Shown here one piece after another: positions 44,501 to 59,500 of a stretch of 64,000 bases of DNA. A program made the position numbers and the translations under genes. Position 1 is the stretch's first letter, and the number at the start of each line of letters is the position of its first letter. Source of the DNA: Patiria pectinifera (lineage: Eukaryota > Echinodermata > Asteroidea > Valvatida > Asterinidae); the NCBI GenBank assembly GCA_029964075.1, contig CM057150.1, forward strand, positions 5,985,126 through 6,049,125, in the 5' to 3' direction. The notes beneath the pieces are model-generated. The model saw nothing but the letters and a program-made list of their open reading frames with translations. It had not been told where the DNA came from and did not search any database.

Positions 44501-47500
44501 GTAAATGGGTACCTGTGAGGGCAGAGATTGTTATTGTGATTGAATTAGCTTCCTTGCGCCTAACAGGCAGCATCGAGCTGTATACTCCCCAGGGAGCTGA
44601 GATGGTATGTGGAATGTTTCATGTGCCGAATGAGCAGGGGTAATAATGATGTAGCGCCTTGAGCACCAGTCCTGGTGGATACGTGCGCTTTATAAATATC
44701 CACTATTATTATTATTATATTATATAATCACTCTGCATAAGCCTGTACCTTTCTCTCCTTCAGTTTTTTCCTCAGTCGGCATCAGGCTGTCTTGATCTCC
44801 CAGGATCTGAAGCAGTTCTGTCTCCAGCAGCCCCGTGGAGGACGTCTCCAGGAGGCAGAGAGTAGCCACCAGGAGACTGCCCCCGTTCTCCTCCTCAAAG
44901 CGATCGAAGACCTGCTCCAACAATCTGGGGGAAAGAACCATAAAACATAAATATAACAAAAACAAGGGCCTTGTAATGGATGACTTTCATTATGATAAAA
45001 GTCACGTCACACTGTGTATCTGCAAACGTCCAGTTTGATAGTTGAATCTTACCCTGCTAAATGCAGCAGAATGCAAAAGTGGTAAACCAGCAGTTACATA
45101 CAGTTGCATTTTAATAGCAGTCAACTCAAGTGCTATGCACTGTTGCATGTTGTTGCATTTAGCAGGCTAAGTGACCCTGTTGGGTACTAACTGGTGCATC
45201 TATAGCAGGGTTCATGACCATAGTGCCGAGGCTGCTGCAACAAACCTCTGTTGCATGTGGTTGCATTTAGCAGGCTACGTAGCCCTGTTGGGTACTAGCT
45301 GGTGCATCTATAGCAGGGTTCATGACCATAGTGCCGAGGCTGATGCAACAAACCACTGTTGCATGTGGTTGCATTTAGCAGGCTACGTAGCCCTGTTGGG
45401 TACTAGCTGGTGCATCTATAGCAGGGTTCATGACCATAGTGCCGGGGCTGATGCAACAAACCTCTGTTGCATGTTGTTGCATTTTGTTGGGTAACTGCAT
45501 GTAGTTTAAACAGTTTATTTGTGGTACCCGCTGCTACATGTACATTAGAAGCGAACCAGCCAACCGATCCCGCAAGCTCAGTGGTCGAGTGGTTAGATGT
45601 CTGCACTAGAAAGCAGGAGGTCGTGGGTTCTAGTCCCAACCGACTGATTGTTTTCCAGATTTCACTCGGGAGGTAACACACTGAGTATACAGTATTTATA
45701 CGTCGTTGAAGGGCAAAACCTTATGTTGATTTGATGCATATGTAGTGCCAAGACTGACGTGTGATTAGTTCACTGCACAATACAATAGAATCCACCGTTG
45801 CATATTGTTGCATTTGCCATGGGAGAACGCCATGGTCCAGTGGTTACGGTGTTTGACTCATGTACGAAGGTCTTTGGGTTCGAACCGTACCGGGAACATG
45901 GTGTTTGTGCCCTTAAGCAAGACACTTAACTACAATTGCCTCTCTCCACACAGGAGTATAAATGGGTACCTGTGAGGGTCGAGGACCGATTGAGCGCTGA
46001 TATCGGCTGCTGCGCGGTCCCATGGCCTGATGAACGGGGTAATAATTGTAAAGCGCTTTGAGATCGTTGATACGATGGAAAGCGCTATATTAAGACAATT
46101 ATTATTATTATGGTAACTGCAACGTGCCAAGGCTGGTGTGTCATCAGCTCACTGCACCATACGACAGAATCCACCATTGCATCTTGTTGCATTTAAGAAG
46201 GGTTTTCACTTCAGCTGTGTTGCATTCTACTGCGTTAGCAGGGTGTCTAGAGAAGGCCTGATTGGGTTAAGAAATATATTTATGCTTACTCCAGAAGCCC
46301 ATCAGACAGGCTGTTAATCTTATCGTTGATCTTGTTGAAGACACCGAAGACGCGGAGTTCCTCGCAGGCGATGGAGAGCCAGAGAGGATTCTGGGAAGAC
46401 TCCTTGGCGATCAGACTACCCATCTGCTCCTCATCCAGACGCTTGTTGTACCTGCCTAGAATCTCGGCGACAATTTCCTGTATAACAGAATAAGTCATCA
46501 GGGTTGTTTTCATGGTAAAAAAAAGTCAGCATCTACAGGATGAGTCAAAACAACGAATCCCAAATATCGGGACCGTTGTTTTAGTGAAGTTCTGCATGCA
46601 GCACTTTCAAAATCTAGGATACGTAAGCCCAATTCATAGGCTTTCTTTTAATACAAGAATCATTCAAATCACTCATGTCCTTTTTAAGTTACGGAATTTT
46701 AAACACAACCACCATTTTAAAGTTCTGTCCACGGAGAAGGTTAGTGTTCTTTCAATAAAACAAAAACAAATCACATAGGGATGTGTGTGAATTGTTTTCA
46801 TTTTGCCGAAAAAACGCACACTATTTTGCGATTCGTGAACAGAACTTTTAAAACGGTGGTTGTGTTTACACTTCTGTAGCTTGAAAAGTACATAAGTGAT
46901 TTGAATGATTTTGTACTAAAAGAAAGCTTATGAATTGGGCTTTCATACCCTAGATTTTGAAAGTGCTACATGCAGAACTTCACTAAAACAACAGTCCCGA
47001 AATTTGGGTCTCGCTTTTCTTGACTCACCCTGTATAGATCATTTGTTCTGCAGCTATCTTTTAGCAGGGGTGCCAGTGGGTTTTTGCTCCTGGGACAGAA
47101 ACAGTTTACACCTGCAATTCACTAAGTTAGCTCAGCAGTACTTTCCTCGCCTTCCACCACTTTGACCCATGTTCGAATCCCGCCTGGGCGAATACTTGGA
47201 TTGGCTCTTCAGCCTCTGCCTTATTCCTATTTCCGTGGTTTTCCCCCACCACTAAAACTGGAATTTCCTTCCACATCTTCCATCAAGAGACTCCACTGGA
47301 AATAATTTGAAAGACATGCACAGGCTACCCCAGTAAATTTCGAAATAATCATAAATAATTATGTGATGCGATCAAGCTAGATGAGTCATTTAAGAAAGAT
47401 CTACCACGACTGTAATTCACTTTTTCGAATTTGGAATTTTTTACAGATTTAGAGCACAAGACGGTCTCAGTATTACTGATGTGAACGTCATGTTATACCT

Positions 47501-50500
47501 CTGGTCCTTTTCAGAACCATTCTTTAGTTCAAAATTATTCGCACATGGAAGTCGGAACACCAAGAGATGTGATGAAGTGATGTGATGCAAAGCCTCAAAT
47601 CTTACTCAACTACAAAAAAGTTGAAAGACTTTCATGAGCTATCCTGGCAAATTTTGGAATAATCATAAATAATTGAATGAATAAATAAATACCCACATAG
47701 CAATACAAAACGGGGGTAACTTAATACATACATTCGTGTATCACACTAGCATGCGATAGCCACAGAGCAACGCATGCACAATAATGACCCTAAACCCACA
47801 TCCCAGTACACTTGGCTTTCAAACACTCGCTGTACGAATGAATACAGTGCGTAAAATGCAGAAAACTATTCTAGCAAGCTGGCAACATGTAGTGCATGAT
47901 CAATTTTCTGAGTGACGATCAAACAACACGAAACAGATTTTCCTATTGGCTGTAAAAACAACGACATCTAGCTGTACTTCTATTTGTTCACACTTTTTTC
48001 TCCGATATCTATTTTTGAGTTTTAACTTTGAAAAGTTTAACAACAAATGAAAATGAGGCTCAGTTAATTTGAAAAGTTTAACCTTTAAAAAAATAATTTA
48101 AATGCTTGTTGTAAAAAAAAATTGTTGTACTTTTAATTGTTTTATTGTTGTTGTATATTGGAAAGTCAATATACATATCCTTGATAGTGATACACGCAGT
48201 CACAAACATACACCCACAAACACTGGCCTGAACACTTTTGCATAACGCATTCCATTTTTTTGTGCATACAAGATTGATTGCTGCGCCATAAATAAAAAAT
48301 CAATGAAAATAAAGCACAAAATGATACGCATGGAAAATGAGAAATTAGCGAGAGCGCCTTTTGACTTTTGATTACTGTAATTCTCACATGTCTACGAGTA
48401 CGAGCAACCTGGCATTATGATATATTACTCGTATATTGAGGTTGGCGCTTTTGTACTAACAAATATACCTCGTACATGTACGAGTTTGGCACTGAAAGAG
48501 TTAATACATATCATTTAGAATGGTTCCAGAGGTTCGAATAATTACCTTTCGAGCCTCAATGTCTAGGGGTGTCAGCAGGTACTGTTTGGGGTGGTAGCCA
48601 CGGTCCTTCAGGGCCCTGTGAGGCGGAGTGTCATCTATCATGGACAGCACGATGCGTACCTGGGGCGCTAGCTTGCGGGGCAGCCAGCTGAGAATGTTGG
48701 CAGAGGTATCGTCGTCAAACTGTTATTCAGGAATAATATAAAAAGGACGAAACAATGTGAGACTCTTCATGTCTACCATTGCAAGCAATTGCCGCTGACC
48801 ATTATGCATATATTGCACCTCATACATGTCATACATATTCATGAGCGAGAGACGGATTCTCACTGGTCCATTCACCATCACATGTCAGCTGCTAGTTTTG
48901 CTACTTACTAAGTGAGCAAGCGAAGCTTCATGCACAGGGTATTTACCATAGAGCTATATTAAATTACTAGAGCGCTAAACTTGATGTACAAAGTGATGCC
49001 TGCTAGGCGCATCCATGTTTGTACACAACCCTATCGAGAACTAGAAATTGTGTACGGCTTTTGTATGGCTATTTGCATATCTGCGTTTGTATTCCATACC
49101 GGTGCGTTGTCGAAGGCGATAAGCCCAAAGCCGAAACGCACGATCAGCAAATGAGCGTGTCATTTTGCTCTACGCAAACAGCGCAACACGTGCATGTATT
49201 CACTGGTCCATTCACCATCACATTTTTGAACCGTCATGACGCTGCTAAGTTTTGTGTATGTTCTACTTGCATGTGAGTACACTTTCTACAAACACGCACA
49301 TGAATTCAAGATGTCTGCTCCCAGGACGGCTTCAAAGCGTCTCCGCGCGCAAGAATGAGGAGTTAGGGCTCTAGTAATTTAATATAGCTCTATGTTATTT
49401 ACACATGCGCGCAGTTGACTATCGCACGGGTTACGCTAGTGCCAGTCTACTACGCATGCGTAAATTTACTATTAGGCGATCGTGGAACTATTGCACTGGG
49501 GTAGTGCGCATGGGCGAACATCGTCCTTGCTACACAAAGAGATGGCGGCACATGCACTGTAATGTACTGCTAAAGATGACTGATGCTTAACTGGACGAAA
49601 TGTTGGTGAATATGAATAACAAAGAGTTAAAATAAGACAAATATGACACAGTATATTTCGGTTGAACAGTCCATAATAGCTCTCCTTGGTATAGGAAGTT
49701 GACAAACAAGTTCCCTTCGGTTTCACCCTGGGAACTAGAGTTTGTCAACATCTAATACCTTGGGGAGCTAATATGGACTATCCACCCTCAAACCATGGGC
49801 AAGTTTGATCAAGAACCAGTGGTTAACTAGTGGTTGGTTTGTGACATACCTGGCGCATGCGCACTGAAGGCGAAGTGCGAACGACTCTAGTTGAACTATT
49901 GTCATGTCAATTCAATTCAATTCAATTCAATTCAATTCAAGAAGACATTTATTCCACACTCCTTTAGAGAATACATCCATAAATAAAAGAAAGGCTGGTA
50001 AATAGCAAAATAACAAAATCAATGAATTTGTATCAAAAAAATTAATAAAAGTAAAATGCGCTTTGAAGAAATGATAAACTTATTGGGCGGATAAAAAAAA
50101 TGGCGGTCGCACAATTATTCAGCACTTGCCGTTTCTCTTCATTTACACAAATATAATAGTGATTGTGTATAGTTTAGGACATCTTACATAATCGCCAATG
50201 TTATTTCACAATGGTGACAAAAGTGACATCGTTAACCTACATGGAAAAACTGTGCAATGAAAATAAAATTTATATTAGCGCTCACAGTTTCGTTTGGCAC
50301 ATTTTTGCTGATAGTTGGTCCCCTCTGCACTATGCTATGGAAATTGCTATTGATAACCAGCTATAAATCGTTGCGCGACCGGCTGCAGTAGGCTGGTTCC
50401 AAATAGTCGACTAGCGTAGTCAACCATCGTCGACTAGACAGAGTTCGGGATAACTTTAGTCAAGCTTGGGTTAACTATTGGTCAATAACAGTTCTTGCGC

Positions 50501-53500
50501 GAACTTGCCCCATGTTGAAAGAACATTTCATCCCCTGAGCACAACAATGCTTGAAAACAGCAATCTAATCGATCTACTTATACACAACAACCATCTCTAC
50601 TCTCACAAGTACCTATAAACCCTTGAATAACAGCAAGACAAATAATTACAGACAAGGAAAAGTGTCTTGCCCATGAACACAAGTATATTTTCAGTCACTC
50701 ACCTGGTTTAGTGCATCAATGACGATGATAAGTGGTTTTGTTTTGGGGTTGGCGAGGGTGCTATATGCAGCCTGGCATGTAGCCTCTTCGTTCTTTGGCA
50801 TAGTGGATTCCTGCCGACATGCAAAACCAAGAAATATAAACACATCAACTGCAAATCTTACTACTTTTAATGGAATTAATCTCTTCCGTGACGAAAGGTG
50901 GTTTGAAAAAGAGCATTTTTTTTAATAAATATAAAGATAGGCAGTTTCACTCTCTACACTTGAACGTTAAAGGGAATACACAACATTTGCAAACATCAAA
51001 AACAAAACTACTAAATTATTGTGAAATACATGTACCTTACTGGTCTGTTAATGAATGACAGTCTAAAGCATCCTATAAAATCATGGTACCTGGTGTGCTG
51101 ACATTTTCAAGGAAAGTGGTATTTTTGTGTCAAATTCCAACGCAAACTGGTTTTTTTTTCAAATACTGCACCCAATTTACCATATTAAGTTAGTCTGCAT
51201 TTTGTTTGCAATCGATTACACTCCTATGAACGGATACAAGCCAGCTAGACTGGTTCCCTGACCTTACAATTCCCCGACTTCTACCCTGTACAAATCACTC
51301 TGTTTCATCTTAAGTGGGGTCAGGGAACTAGACCACAAGAAAATGATTGTTTTTCTTGGTTTTTCCAGCATCGACAAACACAAAACTTCAAACAAGTCAG
51401 TGTAACAATAATTGCTACAAAATACTAACACCCACAATCCATCAATTTCTGAAAATTTACAACAAAAGCCAATGTTGTATATAAAACGAGCTTAAGGTAA
51501 ATCTACAGAAAAAAAGAAATTTAAAGGAAAAGATTAAAAAAAAAAAAGGCCAAAAATTATGTTGCATTGCAAGGATTCACCACAAAGTTCTTACATCAAT
51601 TGCGCCTATTTCTTTGAGAAGGCGCTTCAGGCATTTCTCTAAGTCCGTGGATCCCGGAATGGCGCCGACAAAATGGAAGAACACGTGCCATCCATGCTCA
51701 CCGCCACTATATGTGGGAAAACAGAAAACCAGAAAGAATTCTACAAACGTACTTCAAAGTTTAACCCATTACTTGTACTACAGTCAAATTAGGTTTTGCC
51801 CTTCACCGACGTTTAAACACTGTATACTCAGTGTGTTACCTCCCGAGTAAAAGCTGGAAAATAATCACTCGGGTGGGACTCGAACCCACGACCTCCTGCT
51901 TTCTAGTGCAGATGTCTTACCACTCAACCACCAAGCTAACGGGATCGGTTGGCTACAGTATTACATTGTGTTTATTCACTGAAGAATCAATAAGCCCATA
52001 GAGTGCTCAGGCCGTTTTGGGCGCTACAGTGAGTAACGGGCTCATGGTTTGTTATACAGTAATCTCCAGCCAAGTCGACATCGTGGTCTAACTAAAGTCC
52101 TGATTGTCTGAAATGCATTTCTATTGATTTTTTAATTTCTAAGTCGGCTATTATCAGTCGCCATTTCGCTCAAGTCGTTGTGTTACTCACTGTCTCCTCC
52201 CCATAAAAAGCACAACAATATTCATGTTAAATGGGTGCGTGATGCGATTGGTTAAAATACGATGTACTGGTATGCTACATGTACATAAAAAATACGCACC
52301 CAGGAATCTCGTTGAGGGAGGCCATCTTGTAGGCTATGTCTGCCACGCGAGCCATGACGGCTGATTTCCCTGAGCCTGGCCCGCCCAGCAGGACGAACGG
52401 ATAGTCCACCCCCACGTCTGTGATGTGATCGTGGATCTTCTCCAGTGCGCTGTTCCTCCCCAGCACTAGAGCGCCCCGATTCTTCATGAAAGACTGCCAT
52501 GGAACAGAAAGTTTTGGAAAACCATATGTTTATTTGTGACCCGCTCTGCAAAAATGAGTCTGTTGAGGCAAAACGCACGTTTTGAGTCGACTATAATAAT
52601 GAAACGAGAATGAAATGTGTATATCATGGACCTCTCTAGGACACTTGGTTGCATTGTTGTGCTTGTTTCATTCTGTCTATTTTTTACAAAGCCAGAAACT
52701 TCTCAATGGAGAAAAAAGGTTTGAAAAAAGTCAATATACTGTAACTAACCAAGAAAAGCACCAAAAATCACAATTTTGTTGTTATTTTTCGTACAATATT
52801 TAAATTTCTTTGCAAGATATTTAAACTAAAACTATCTACATGTTGCAACCAAAATAAAACAAACAAAAAAATTTTGATCAAATTTTCACTGTTTCCATTG
52901 CAAAATGGGTTCGAATCCCTGACCTTCTAATTATGGACATGAAACGACTGAGAATATTTCTATTCCCCCTGGATGGGAACCCAGTCCATCGCAGGGTTAA
53001 TACTTCCCAACTAATGTCGGTACCCATTTTCCACTCCTGGGTAGAGAGAGGCAAGTGAAGGTGAAGTGGCTTGCCCAAGGACAAAACACATGGCCAGCAG
53101 CTGGGTTCGAACCCCTGACTTTCTAATCATGGACATGAAATGACTGAGAATATTTCTATTCTCCCTGGATGGGATGCCAGTCCATCGCAGGTTTGATGCT
53201 TTCCAGCTAATGCCGGTACCCATTTTCGCTCCTAGTAGAGAGAGGCAAGTGGGGGTGAAGTGGCTTGCCCAAGGACACAATGCTTACTAGGTTCGAACCC
53301 CTGACCTTCTAATCATGTGGAGCGCCGTGATCCAAGGGTTACGGTGTTCGACTCACATGCCGTGGTGCACGGGTCAAACCCTGACGGGGTACATGGTGCT
53401 TGTGTTCTTGGGCAAGACACTTTACTACAATTGCCTCTCTCCACCCAAGTATATAAATGGGTACCTGTGAAGGTAGAGACTAGAATGCGCGGATCTCCAG

Positions 53501-56500
53501 CTGCTCCAAAAACTGGTCTCCTGACCAGATGAACAGGGGTATTAATTGTAAAGCGCTTTGAGACCGATGTATAAAGTGCTATATAAGCACATTATCATTT
53601 AATAATAACAGGTTCTTATATAGCACTTTTAACTAAGATCAAAGCGCTTTACACTATTATTACCCCTAATCATTGGGCCAATTAAACATTCCATATACCA
53701 TCTCAGCTCCCTGGGGAGTATACAGCTCGATGCTGCCTGTTAGGCGCAAGGAAGCTAATTCAATCACAATAACCATCACTGCCCTTATAGGTACCCATTG
53801 ACTCCTGGGTGGAGAGAAGCAATGAGTGACAGAGTGCCTTGCTCAAGGGCACACGCACCATGACCCCCGCCAGGACTCGAACCCACGACCTGCAGCTTTA
53901 CCCGCAGACCACAAATCAGTGCCCTTAACCACGAGGCCACAGCACTCCACTATTTAGCTTGAGTCCCGAAACCTAACCAATTGGCCACACTCCCCAATTT
54001 CTTGGGAAGCTTTCATCGACTGTCCATCTTCAAACCATGTCAAATGTGTCTCCTACCTCGTGAGCCTCTCTGGCCAGCTGGTAGGGATCCATCTCTGTGT
54101 CTTGCTTGGGGTACTGCTCTTCAATGCGCTTCTTGAAAAACTCAAAAATCTGCATAACGAAAGAACGATTGTTGAGAATTTGCAAAGGTAGATAACTCAA
54201 CTCCTACAGCCGAGAATTTGAAACCAGTGAGTCCATTCACTTGTATTTACAACACAAGATCTTTTTCTTGCTTATCTTGTTTATTGTTTCCCTTTCTATT
54301 TTATTGTTATTTAAACCTTTTTAATCTCATATGTAATGTTTATCGCAAGTATTTGTAAGACGTGTTATCTTTTAAACAGTCATTGTGCATTTTAATATTC
54401 TAGTACATTTGTGTTTTTATTGATGTCCAATGCAATTGTTCGTTTGCATTGTCAAGGCCATTTTAAATTTCTTCAAGTGCAATAACAAAGATTTTCCTCT
54501 ACATGGTGAGAAAAAAAAAAACGAAACCCAAATGTCGGGACCATTGTTTTAGTGAAGTTCTGCATGCAGCACTTTCAAAATCTAGGATATGAAAGCTCAA
54601 TTCATAAGGTTTTTTTTAGTACAAGAATCATTCAAATCACTTATGTACTTTTCAAGTTACGGACTTTTAAACACAACCACCGTTTTAAAGTTCTGTCCAC
54701 GGATCACAAAACGGTAACGTGTTCTTTCAGCAAAACGAAAACAAATCACATAGGGATGTGTGTGAAATGTTTTCGTTTTGCTGAAAGAATGCACTTTAAA
54801 ACAGTGGTTGTGTTTAAAATTCCATAACTTGAAAAGTACATGAGTGATTTGAACGATTCTTGTGCTAAAAGAAAGCTTATGAATTGGGCTTTTCTATCCT
54901 AGATTTTGAAAGTGCTACATGCAAAACTTCACTAAAACAATAGTCCCGACATTTGGGTTTCGTGTATTCTGACTCACCCTGTATCTATCTATCTTGACTT
55001 TACACAATATTATGACGGATCTTTGAAATTCCTTTTCCACTCACCGCTTTACAGAAGGTCTTGTTGAGTCCCTTGAGTTGGATCTTGCCATGATCATCAA
55101 TGCCGTCGTACTCACAGTCGTACCAACGCACACGATTACCCTGAACCGATGAAAGAAAGGATCAACACATCAGTGCGGCAGTGCTGGAATTTACTACCTT
55201 ACGGAGACATGCACACAATAGGGAACAAAAGATTGTATACGTCTCCAGAAGAACATTTCTATAGATGAATACGTCTCCACAAGAATTTCACGAAATAGAT
55301 ATATGGATTTTACTCAAAAACTAGGAATTTCCAAGGTAGGTTGATCGGTCGCAAATGGAAGAGTTTTAGAAAAGGGATATTTAGTCCAAATTTCAGCCCA
55401 GGAAATTAATTCTGGTTAAAATAAGAGCATTTTGAAACTTCAATTTCAAACTCTGCCGTACTCACACTCGGTACTCGTACTCGAGTACAACTCCAATACT
55501 CTTTCAGAATACTCGTACTAGCAATTGAACTCGAATAAAATTACTCGGACTCGAATTCACGGTACCCACACTCGAGAAGCAAAGCACTTGGACTCCAGCA
55601 TCAAAGTACACGTACTCGATTATAAGGACTCAGGCAAAAAATCAAGAACGATAATTTAGTTTTGAACGACAAAAACTCCCCTCACTTTGAGACACACATA
55701 CCTCGATTTATCAAATGCAGTCTTTGCACGGACTAAATGCTTCATCTTTAAGCACAATGTTGCAGCAACGTCTGCACTTGATCGCGACCAAGTACTCCTG
55801 CTTGTACGTGCTCCCCCCACCCCTTCACCAACTCTCCCTTTTTAACGCCGAAGAGGGGTTACTTGTAAACGGAGCCCATATTGCAGGTCACTCCTGGGTG
55901 GAGTTTGAACATTTTTAGCGAGTTTGGGAAAGTTGAGCACAGAAGAACTAGGGACTCACCAATCTTGCCTTGAGCATCTTCTTGAGTACGGTGAGTTTGT
56001 GGACAGCGATGGGGTTGGGATCGATGAAGTCGTCTCTGTACTCACTGGGGAGGGACTGCAGGAACTCCGACTTGCGGATCATGAAAATGGCTGCGGTGGA
56101 TAAAGCAGTATACCATGCAGGTTGAATTAAATCAGTCTCGATGCATGCTGTCAGACGCCTCACGTTAGTACCTCAAACAACTTGAACATTTTTGAAATGC
56201 TTAAAGGTAGAGTACGTCATTTGTAATTTGTGCATTTTGTTCGTTTGAAGCAACAAACGTGCTCGAAATCTAAAGAAGGGTGCTTAACAACTAACCTGAT
56301 GACGTTTTAGCTCTGTGCATGCTGTATATTCCCAGAAATACGATATTCTAGGATCTCTATTTCTAATCAAAAGTCACTGAGTCATGTTTTGAATTGGGCC
56401 CGAATTCAGCGTCCGGGGCATGTTCTCATTGAGCCGATTGCAGCTCCTCGATGTCGCACACTGACCCGACAAACTATAGCAATCCACTATATTAAGTCAC

Positions 56501-59500
56501 TTAGGCAACAGTAGTATGAGGATTCACGTCATGGTGGTAGTAGTGTAGTGCTTAAGGCATAAGTGCAGGTTGCATTATTACTTAGCACTTCAGGTTTATT
56601 TTAATTGAACATACATGTGTGTTAGTGACTGGTGTTTGCTGAAGCACATGGCCACCCCTAGCAGTGCATGCAGTCTTGTTCCATAGTTGTGGGGACATAC
56701 ACTCGTCTGTACGAGATATTTGTGGGGATCAAAAATGCTTTGGGGACAGCAGAAAGTCCCCATAACTCGGTCCTACTTTGCCTAACAATAAAAACCTTCC
56801 CCATAACTCGGCTTCACTTCGGGAATATAGAATGTCCATGGATCACCTTGGGAGGCTAATTTTACTAACACCACTCAAAGCATTCCATATTTATATATCG
56901 CAAACACAATTGGAAGTAGCAGAATCCACCTTCCACAGCCAAGTAATTCTGACGCAGTCTAGCTACCACACGTACTTACAGTTGGGATTGTCAACGCGGT
57001 AGGCCCCGTGCAGTATCTCCATTTCGGTCACCGAGAGGCCGTGCACCCAGCGATACTCCTCAACGATGCTGTCTGGAACGTCGTCAAAGGAGGGGATCCA
57101 ACCGCAACGCTCACTTGTCAATAAACAGAAGATCTTTAGAAATCAATTTCAGTCTTCTTCAATGTTTCAAATAAGGGAATAAATGTGTGCTTTGGAGGTT
57201 TTAATCACTCTGTTTAAGACTGCTTGGTGTCTGAACTCTTCGGTCAAAAAACCTGATTTTGTTCAAAAAGTTCACTTCATGTTTTTTTTAAACACCCCTC
57301 TAGCTAAATAATGGAGTGTCCAGCTGGCGAGTATTAGATGGAAACAATTCCTTTTATGGAGATTGGCCCGCGCAATGCGCATACTGCGCGATGTTGCGCA
57401 GAATGCACCCGGAGCGCTGCGTTGTGAATTAAGGACTATAAAATTCTGACTCGCTGGTAGTATTGCGCATGCCTACGTGAGGATTGTGAACAGTAAGAGG
57501 CACTGGATTTTTAGCAGTCCAAATTTTATGCGACACTGGAAAAGTGTTTAAGACCAGCCAGCCATATGTCTTTATCATCCGTTTAAGACCGGCCACGTGA
57601 CAGGCTCGCGACCAATAGGAATGGGTAAACTGTCTTAGGTATTTATGAATATGTAATTTTGAAACGTTTGTTTTCAGGAAGGAAAGGTCAAGTTAACAAA
57701 AAAATGCAATTTTTTTCAAGTTCAATTTTTTTCAACAACATTTTGTCAATATTTTTTTTTCAACAACGGTGTGTCCGATTGTCCAACAGTGGGTCATTCT
57801 TTTGTGGAATCCATACAGAATGTGACGCACCTACTGAGGAATGTGACACACCCCATAAATCATTAGACACACCAAATCATGACTTGACACACCTTTGTGT
57901 CACAGCCATTAAAAACATGCAGCACTCTTGACACACCATGCCAGGCATGCCAGGGGGTCAATTGACAGACCTGGTACCAAGTTCCAATGCACAGACCTTT
58001 AATCAAATTATCTTCTACTGTTTCCTGCATACCTTGTGAGGTTGAGAAAGAACGGCATGATGTTGTCCTGATAGCATCGGTCAATCTCCCCAAGACAGAG
58101 ACGCAGAGTTTCTCCAGAGTCCGTGTCCTTAGGGATGCCCTGTGGAAAACAGACGGGCAGATCACAGGTCAGTCAAGAGTCGGTCAAGAGGTAACCACAA
58201 GTCAGCTAGGTGTCGGGCCGAGGTGTCAGTCACTGTTCATTTCAAGGTCAATCATAGGCTAGTTACAGGTCAGTCATAGGCTGGTCACAGTTATGAGTTA
58301 GTCACATGTAAGTCATACAATGTGGGTCAGCTGGGTCAGTCACGAGTCAGTAACTGGTCAGACACGGGTCAGTTACTGGTCAGTAGTCAGTAAGTAGTCA
58401 GTCACTGGTTAGTCACTGGTCAGTCACGGGTGGGTCAGTGGTGAGTTAATGAGCAGTCACTGACCAGTCAATGTCAGTTACTGGTCGGTCATAGGTCAGC
58501 CACCTGTCAGTCACATGTCAGCCACCTGTCAGTCACATGTCAGCCATGGGTCAGTCACATGTCAGCCATGGGTCAGTCACTGGTTAGTCATAGGTAAGTC
58601 TATCAAGTCTTAAGGGTAATTTATGGGTCAGTCATGAGTCATGAATCAGTCTGAAGCTTTTCAAATGAACTTTGACAAAGACATCTTTTTCCAATTTGTT
58701 ATGTTCCCTGAATTGCAGCTGGTCCCTTGACTTGCTACTGTTACCAGATTACAACACTGAGACTTGAAATCTTTACTGGTTGCAGATCTAGAGGCCTTCT
58801 AGATTGTCACAGTAATGGTCGTTTTTAGTTATTCACTCCCGTGAATCAACTAGATGTTTTGGACTCACCCAGCGAAGGTCGCACTCCACCAGATGCAGCC
58901 TCCTGGATTCACACCACGCACGCAGATCTGGAAAGACCTGTGGGTTTTGACAGATAAAAATACTAGAATTGTACAAGTTTCTATTTAAATTACCACTTAC
59001 TAGATTCTATTATGTTCGCTGAATTGCAGCTGGTCCCTGGAAAAAGCAACAAAGTTGAGGGCAATATCAACATAAGAAGAATCAAATCCAGTTTTGGCAA
59101 TGTTGGCGCCATCCCCGAGAAATTGAGCATATCTCGGGCATATGCATATAATTAGCATGAAAATAGTACATGTGAAAATGTGCTGGAAATTTCTGAGTTC
59201 CATTTTGTTGCACTTTCCAGGGAGGGACAGGCTGCCAAAGACTAGCCTCAAACTGACAGAGTCACCTAGGGGTGTGCATTTAGGGTATACAGGAATCGGG
59301 TATCTGATTGAATTACCCGGGTACCCGTAAAAAGATCCCCAACCCCCAAATTTAAATCTCGGAATTTGCTGTACAGATTGTTCATAAAGGTCCGCACAGT
59401 AATACCACCACATCGGTGCGTCAATATACAGCAAGACACAAGTGCGTACAGCTCCATTCATGTAGCTTCACGACAGTGTTTCCCCTGGCTAATGAACTGA

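Noticed and set aside
45171..45494. 107-codon plus-strand frame
   Set aside because: Created by a 108-bp tandem unit divisible by three; no start or homology signals.
45565..45660. Functional tRNA gene
   Set aside because: Imperfect T arm and a second diverged copy at 51835 fit a tRNA-derived SINE better. The same holds for heads near 3890, 9900, 35100 and 63620.
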